The notes under the pieces were generated by a model. That model saw only the letters and a list, made by a program, of their open reading frames with translations, was not told where the DNA came from and searched no databases. A stretch of 28,592 nucleotides of DNA, taken from NCBI GenBank assembly GCA_000697335.1, contig JNEM01013273.1:1-28592 (forward strand), written 5' to 3'. The translations under genes and the position numbers were made by a program. Shown in pieces: positions 23,406 through 28,592 of the stretch; the first letter of the stretch is position 1; every line of letters starts with the position of its first letter. This DNA comes from Conidiobolus incongruus B7586. Its lineage: Eukaryota > Entomophthoromycota > Entomophthoromycetes > Entomophthorales > Conidiobolaceae.

Positions 23406-26400
23406 CTAATAAAAATAATAAGGTAACGGATTAGCCTCTTTAACATGTAACAAAATTTCCGCAATATCCGTAATAATTCTAGGTGCCATGATGAAGTGGC
23501 CCCAAGCCATTAAGGAAACCCAAATTGCTGCTGAGGAGAGTTCGGCACCGAGGAAACGAGGTGCGAAAATCTTCCATACCATAAGGTGACGACGGTGGAA
23601 CATGGCCCAGTAAGCGGCACCAAGAATGTTGAGACCAACTACGAAGCTGAGGTTGAGCATGGTACGGCTGAGGTGACTGGGTAGGGTGAAATATAATCTG
23701 GATCTCAGCATGGGAGTTTTCCAAAGTGGAATGAGGAAAATAGCGAACCCAGCAAACAAGAAAGGACCCAAAGTGTTGAGAATGATAAGGATGGGGCTGA
23801 TAAACTCATGGAATTGGAATAATCCTACAGTTCCTACATTCCACATAATGCTACTGGGTGTCATTTGATGACCCGTTGAGAAGTAGGATATATAGAGGAC
23901 AAGAATTTGGAGCATCAAGTGCAAAAGATCAAGGCTTCTAGATGGAAGACCTCCTGGACGCATTTTCTTGACGATACTCGCCTGCAAAAGGATTAAACTA
24001 TCCTTAAGAGCATCGAAAATTTCCGCAAGGATAGTCAACTGAATTACAGTACCACTCAGTGCTAAAGAACCCATAGGCTTTTGGAACAAGTTTAAAATGG
24101 TGAACACGATAGAAATAAAGTGTAGAATAGGGGCGCCGTAAGCATTGCCAAATCCAAACAAAATCATACTACGTTGCTTAGGATCGTCGATCGAACCAGT
24201 GCCAGTTTCAATCATTTGAGCGTCTAACAATGTAGGGCAGTAGAACCAACTGAACAGACCGAAAATACTGATCATACCTGCCATACGTACACTCCATATT
24301 TTAACAGTAATGAACCACGACAATTGCACTGCATCTTCGCCGAAGTTTTCCATATATTGATAAACAGTAGTTAGGAGCAGAGCTAAAGGCATGAGGATTT
24401 GAGTCCACATAACAACCGCTCCGTAATAATTTTGAGTACGTTTCAAAATGAATTTTAGGAGTTGGGGTAATCCTATGGATAGGACAGCTTGAGCAAATAA
24501 AACCAACTTGTGAGCATTGAGACCGTCGGCGTAGAAGGTGGGAACACATTTGGGTAGTTGCTCTTCCCTGCATACGGTACTATAGCCCATGAGACGGTTA
24601 ATAACGAGGAATGCGAGTCCAAAATATAACAACTGCTTCTTAATATTCTTATCGGTTTGAGAATCGGTTCCATGGTGCCAAAAACCGTGACCAATGGCCA
24701 AAATTGTGAATGTTTGCAAAAGTCCCAAAATATTGCTATCTTCATGAATTACAAAACTGTTAGATGAAGGGAAAACTATGAAATAAATGACTAAAGCAAC
24801 TGTGAACAGAGGAATCCATATCGTGTTTTTGCTAGAGGTATGAGGAATTGTTTCGTCTTGAGATTTTTTCAAGTATTGCACGATATAGCCAACGAAGGAT
24901 CCGAATACTGCACCAACACCTGCAATTTCCGAAAAGTGCCAGGAGCCAAGATCCAAGTATTTGAAGCCGATGAAACCTGCAACGAGGCCGGAAAAGACGC
25001 CAGAGAGGAAGAGAGCACCGATCTGGTAGCCCAACACTCCAGAGTAGGGATTGGTAAGAATTTGGGGTGTAGGTTCTGGATCCTTGACTGGATCAGTCCT
25101 CAAAAAAGATTGGAAAATATTTAGAGCAGCAGTTATTCCAAGGATGATCAAACCAGTGTACATTTTACTCAAATTGAACTGAGTCCAAACCTTGCGAATA
25201 CTGTCCAAAGCGTTGCGATTGAAATCTACCTGAGCAAGGATCTTCTCCAAAGTGGGCTTGCTGGATTTCAAAGCGCGCAATCTTTCAAATTCAACTTCCA
25301 ATTCCGGTAGGATTTTGGAGGCGATATCAGAATCGTCGTATTGAGAGGCGTACTCCTTGAGGTATTGATAGATTTGAGTATTGACGTTAGCGTAGTTGCG
25401 GGAGTTGGGTGTAACCAAAGATGGGATCAAACTGCCCAAACTGTTGAAGGGAATGGGAAGATCCAACAAATAACTGAGGGTCGGTACCAAATCGATTTGT
25501 TGGACTTCGTCGTCCTGATTAGCTACGGGATTAGGTAGTGAAGCTTTACTGAAAGCAAACAATCCTGCGGTAGTTTCCCAAGCCGTTTCGCCACCGTGAT
25601 CTCCCGTGGGAGTCATGCCGTGATCGCCAAATACCAATACGAGGGTATTGTCGTCGATAGCGTCGTAAATACGGCGCAAGAACTTGTCCAACTGAGTCAA
25701 TTTCTCCTCCATCTTGGGGTGGTCGGGCCCGAATCTGTGGCCACAGTGGTCCACTCCCAACATGTGGCCAATTGTCACCTTGAAGCGATTGGATTGGACC
25801 ATTGGAATCAAGTGTTCCTCAACGCCATTATCTACAGTATCTAAATCCCACACATCGAAGCTTGGGAATGGATAAGCTTCGTCCAATTTGTCGGTGGGAA
25901 ACAATGAAGTCCAAGTATCGTCACCAACGAACCCAATACCTCTCTTGGAGCCTCCATGGGTCTTGAGCTGGTGGAGCCAATTGTCTTCGAGGAGTTCGCT
26001 GCCGTGAAAATTGTTGGACATATCCATGAAGGTGGGAAGTACACCAGTTGTAAGAGCCTTAAGTCTCTGGAGCGTAGTGGTAGGAGCATCCGCAATAAAC
26101 TTGGAAATATACGAATTATTGGGATGTTTTTCGATCATTTCACTGACGAAAGGCAAATGATTGTGGTAGTAAGCTTTAGAATCGGGTTGTTCCTTGATAA
26201 AATCGTACCTAAGGGCGTCGACCACCAGTAAAACGACCTGATCGTACTTAGGCTGACTATATTCCCACTTTGGAATGACGTTATTGACATTGGACAGCTC
26301 GTTCCTTGTTAGCAAGAACCCCTGGTGAAAGAGATAAGCTCCCATATAGTAGAGGGCTGCAAACCATCCCAACAATACTAAGTTACTGAGTTGGTACTTC

Positions 26401-26456
26401 GTTATCAATTGACGATTTTGTTCACTGGGATCGCGAAGATCAGGAGGATTTTCCAT
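23406..26456 (-). CDS. GPI13: GPI ethanolamine phosphate transferase 3 (GPI13/PIG-O type)
   Basis: Endoplasmic reticulum enzyme that adds ethanolamine phosphate to the third mannose of the GPI precursor, the group later linked to the protein. The 1016 aa match the usual ~1000-1100 aa and need no intron. A membrane anchor (about 24-44) is followed by a lumenal alkaline-phosphatase-superfamily domain: VVDALRYDF (metal-binding D80), APTTTLQRLKALTTG (124-138, with the catalytic Thr), GDDTW (178-182), GVDHCGH (234-240) and FGDHGMTPTGDHGG (276-289). Many hydrophobic spans follow from about residue 430 to the end. The TLQRLKALTTGVLPTF block favours GPI13/PIG-O over the GPI7 and MCD4 relatives. All metal-site residues appear intact. 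The start is the first ATG, at 26456-26454. It converges on the 403-aa gene. Confidence 0.95.
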   Translation of the reverse strand: MENPPDLRDPSEQNRQLITKYQLSNLVLLGWFAALYYMGAYLFHQGFLLTRNELSNVNNVIPKWEYSQPKYDQVVLLVVDALRYDFIKEQPDSKAYYHNHLPFVSEMIEKHPNNSYISKFIADAPTTTLQRLKALTTGVLPTFMDMSNNFHGSELLEDNWLHQLKTHGGSKRGIGFVGDDTWTSLFPTDKLDEAYPFPSFDVWDLDTVDNGVEEHLIPMVQSNRFKVTIGHMLGVDHCGHRFGPDHPKMEEKLTQLDKFLRRIYDAIDDNTLVLVFGDHGMTPTGDHGGETAWETTAGLFAFSKASLPNPVANQDDEVQQIDLVPTLSYLLDLPIPFNSLGSLIPSLVTPNSRNYANVNTQIYQYLKEYASQYDDSDIASKILPELEVEFERLRALKSSKPTLEKILAQVDFNRNALDSIRKVWTQFNLSKMYTGLIILGITAALNIFQSFLRTDPVKDPEPTPQILTNPYSGVLGYQIGALFLSGVFSGLVAGFIGFKYLDLGSWHFSEIAGVGAVFGSFVGYIVQYLKKSQDETIPHTSSKNTIWIPLFTVALVIYFIVFPSSNSFVIHEDSNILGLLQTFTILAIGHGFWHHGTDSQTDKNIKKQLLYFGLAFLVINRLMGYSTVCREEQLPKCVPTFYADGLNAHKLVLFAQAVLSIGLPQLLKFILKRTQNYYGAVVMWTQILMPLALLLTTVYQYMENFGEDAVQLSWFITVKIWSVRMAGMISIFGLFSWFYCPTLLDAQMIETGTGSIDDPKQRSMILFGFGNAYGAPILHFISIVFTILNLFQKPMGSLALSGTVIQLTILAEIFDALKDSLILLQASIVKKMRPGGLPSRSLDLLHLMLQILVLYISYFSTGHQMTPSSIMWNVGTVGLFQFHEFISPILIILNTLGPFLFAGFAIFLIPLWKTPMLRSRLYFTLPSHLSRTMLNLSFVVGLNILGAAYWAMFHRRHLMVWKIFAPRFLGAELSSAAIWVSLMAWGHFIMAPRIITDIAEILLHVKEANPLPYYFY

Positions 26457-28307
26457 ATTTTTCTATTCTTAATATATTTTATATTATTTAGTTATTATTG
26501 TAAATATTGTAAAGATATAGGCTGTTGTATTATCATAAAAACTTAATATTGTTATTATTGTATTAATCGATTGATTTGTTTCAATGGATTACCTCAATCT
26601 TAATTTATATGATCCATCAAGAGGTGTTAAATTGGTATTGAGGTGAATTGTGGGAATTTTAGTCAATTCATTGTAAGTATTCACTCAGAATAGCAAATTT
26701 GGTGAATTATAGTGTTTATTATAGAAGTCATAGTATTTTCTATTAGAAAGTAGGATTAATAATCAACGAGGATAAAAGGTTTAATATTCATTATTTTTAT
26801 CACTATAATTGTCACGAATTAATTGATTTAATAAAAATCATCAAGCTATGCTAAGATAAGACAGATTGAATATAATTAAAACTTTCAACAGTATTTAATA
26901 TATATTGTAAAGATTAAATATTTCAATAATTTACCCAAGCTCACTGTGATATCAATGTAAAGTATTGGATAACATATAATACTATTAATCCACTTCTATA
27001 ATCTCACCTCAATCTAGATTACAATTGATCAACCAATTATCAAATTTCAAAATCCCAAATACATAGAACTCATCATCATCGTTAATCTTTGACAATATCA
27101 TCTATTCTCAAAACTTTAACATCTAACAAAATTTTTCGAAATTTCAATATGGATAATTCAATATTTTGAGATTATTATCAATAATTTGTTATGATGGTTA
27201 TTCAATATAACCATGTGATTTATTTGTACAAGATAAATAGAAGATTCTATTTTGGCTATTTTGTACCAATTGTAATGGGATTTTTGAGAAAACGTGATTT
27301 TGATATTTTTATTTGGAATCTAGCTATAATATTTAAATAACAGTTACAATACTCCGATTTTAATAATTTTTTCACAAATATTAAGGTTGAATGATAAAAT
27401 GAATATCAATGTAAGTCTCAATAATTAATTATTGTGAAATGATTTATTTTTTTTTCAAATTATATATATATATATTTTGATATTTATAGTCAAATGATAA
27501 AATAATTTTACTAAAATCAATTACATAATCCAAATCCTTTTATAATTATTACCATACAAAGTTTTCAATGAATCTATCATCTTATTCCATTTTAATTAAA
27601 ATTGGTAATATTGATAGATTTCCGATTATTTTTATTATCAAATTATGCCAAATAACAAAGTGTATTGCCAAAATAAGAATTCTGAATTTTGAATATTTCA
27701 TTACATTTGAAATATATAAACAAAATAATTTTATTACAATTAATAAGTTATATATTATAAATTATATTAACCAAATCAGCTGGTTTCTCGATATGGTTAA
27801 AATCTGTATCACTAGATGCAAAATTTTATATATAAGTAATCTATTTCATTTATTATTAAGACTTTAATTCAAGTCATTTTATTCATTTATTTAGTTTTAA
27901 ATTTTCAAGATTTAGTTTTTCACAAAATAAAATTTGACTAATTTTAGGATGAATGATTATTGTGAATTGAAAAGTTAACTCAAAAGTTTTGATATTTGAT
28001 AATGTCCCTAGTTAAGTCGTATACAGTATAAAGGGTGAAATTAAATTTCAAATTATTGCCAATAGAATAAATTTAAATATGTCGAAACAATCATTGAATA
28101 AGGGATATTATAAACATATAGCAATATATATAATTCATCAATTTTGTTCTTAAACTTTGATAGAGATTTAACATTTTGAATTAAACTTGACCTATTCTAA
28201 CATTTAATTGAGGGAATATTTAAAGCAATTAATACTGGTATATTATTGGTGGTTTGGACATTAATATATTTAATAAATTAGTATTTAATATTATAAAAAT
28301 ACTTTTT
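26457..28307. other. AT-rich spacer upstream of the GPI13-type gene
   Basis: No gene is supported. The first few hundred bases upstream of 26456 must contain the promoter of the minus-strand gene. Frames such as 27568-27867 (+) are Ile/Asn/Lys/Phe-rich translations of A+T-rich DNA without recognisable features. A TA dinucleotide run is at 27461-27475. Confidence 0.6.
27461..27475. repeat. TA dinucleotide run
   Basis: Seven TA units in AT-rich spacer. Confidence 0.9.
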
Positions 28308-28592
28308 TATACTGTAGTTAATGACTTTTTTAAAATTGAATTAAAGTTTTTAATATATAATATAAAAAATAATATATAATATATAATCAATACTTTTTTT
28401 AGTTATATTTAACTTTTATCTTTTTAACAAATATCTAACATCAAAAAATATTTAAATACTCAAATTTTAATATTTTATAAATCAATTTAATTTATTTGCA
28501 TATATTTTTTAAATATATTCTTTAATTACCTAAAGCAATTATAATTATATAAATTATAATCTGATGAATTTTTTTACTAAAACAAATTATAA
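28308..28592 (-). mobile_element. Mariner relic, copy 3 (runs off right edge)
   Basis: In the same orientation as copy 1. From about 28410 the text runs parallel to 11760-11950 of copy 1, including the antisense of the transposase C-terminus: AAGCAATTATAATTATATAAATT-type text near 28532-28555 matches the CDY block at 11900-11920. The left end near 28308-28345 (ACTGTAGTTAATGAC...TTTTAAAATT) resembles the terminal repeat of copy 1. It is heavily decayed and A+T enriched like copy 2. The rest lies beyond the window. Confidence 0.7.

Noticed and set aside
27568-27867. 99-aa plus-strand frame as a small gene
   Set aside because: Ile/Asn/Lys/Phe-rich translation of A+T-rich DNA with no domain, signal peptide or homology that I can see.
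1-28592. tRNA, rRNA, CRISPR or riboswitch
   Set aside because: I scanned for T-loop-like GGTTCGAATCC cores, regularly spaced repeats and rRNA-like GC-rich blocks and found none.

Overview
This is an AT-rich eukaryotic window. Intergenic DNA is extremely A+T rich, while genes stand out as islands of much higher GC. The chitin synthase with a myosin-like domain, the 53-nt intron with a CTAAC branch site and GTAACT donor, and the GPI13-type gene all point to a filamentous fungus. The low GC, long AT-rich spacers and a trypsin-like protease relic would fit an early-diverging lineage such as Entomophthoromycotina (Conidiobolus-like), but that placement is inference, not something the sequence proves.

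Three genes look intact. (1) 2899-9101 (+) encodes a 2049-aa class V/VII-type chitin synthase with a degenerate myosin motor, a cytochrome-b5-like segment, a GT2 catalytic core and a long low-complexity tail. It has one small intron inside the P-loop region. (2) 21585-22796 (+) encodes an unrecognised 403-aa, probably tail-anchored protein. (3) 23406-26456 (-) encodes a 1016-aa GPI ethanolamine phosphate transferase of the GPI13/PIG-O type. Genes 2 and 3 converge with about 0.6 kb between their stop codons. Genes 1 and 3 both serve the cell surface (chitin synthesis; GPI anchoring of wall proteins), but nothing here shows that they are co-regulated.

The rest is mostly debris. Decayed copies of the chitin synthase lie on both sides of the live gene. 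One is inverted at the left edge (1 to about 1200, fainter beyond). Its first 424 bp are almost identical to the live gene, and it then drops abruptly into old, decayed homology. The other is a direct copy of the 3' end plus 3' flank (about 15180-16287). Two DD34D mariner elements with recognisable terminal inverted repeats and TA duplications lie at 11642-12898 (-) and 16289-17584 (+); a third runs off the right edge from about 28308. A solo LTR-like fossil (14725-15059) lies just upstream of the direct chitin synthase copy. A trypsin-family (S1) protease pseudogene is at 17865-18428 (-).

No rRNA, tRNA, CRISPR array or recognisable riboswitch was seen. The remaining long spacers are AT-rich with simple repeats.
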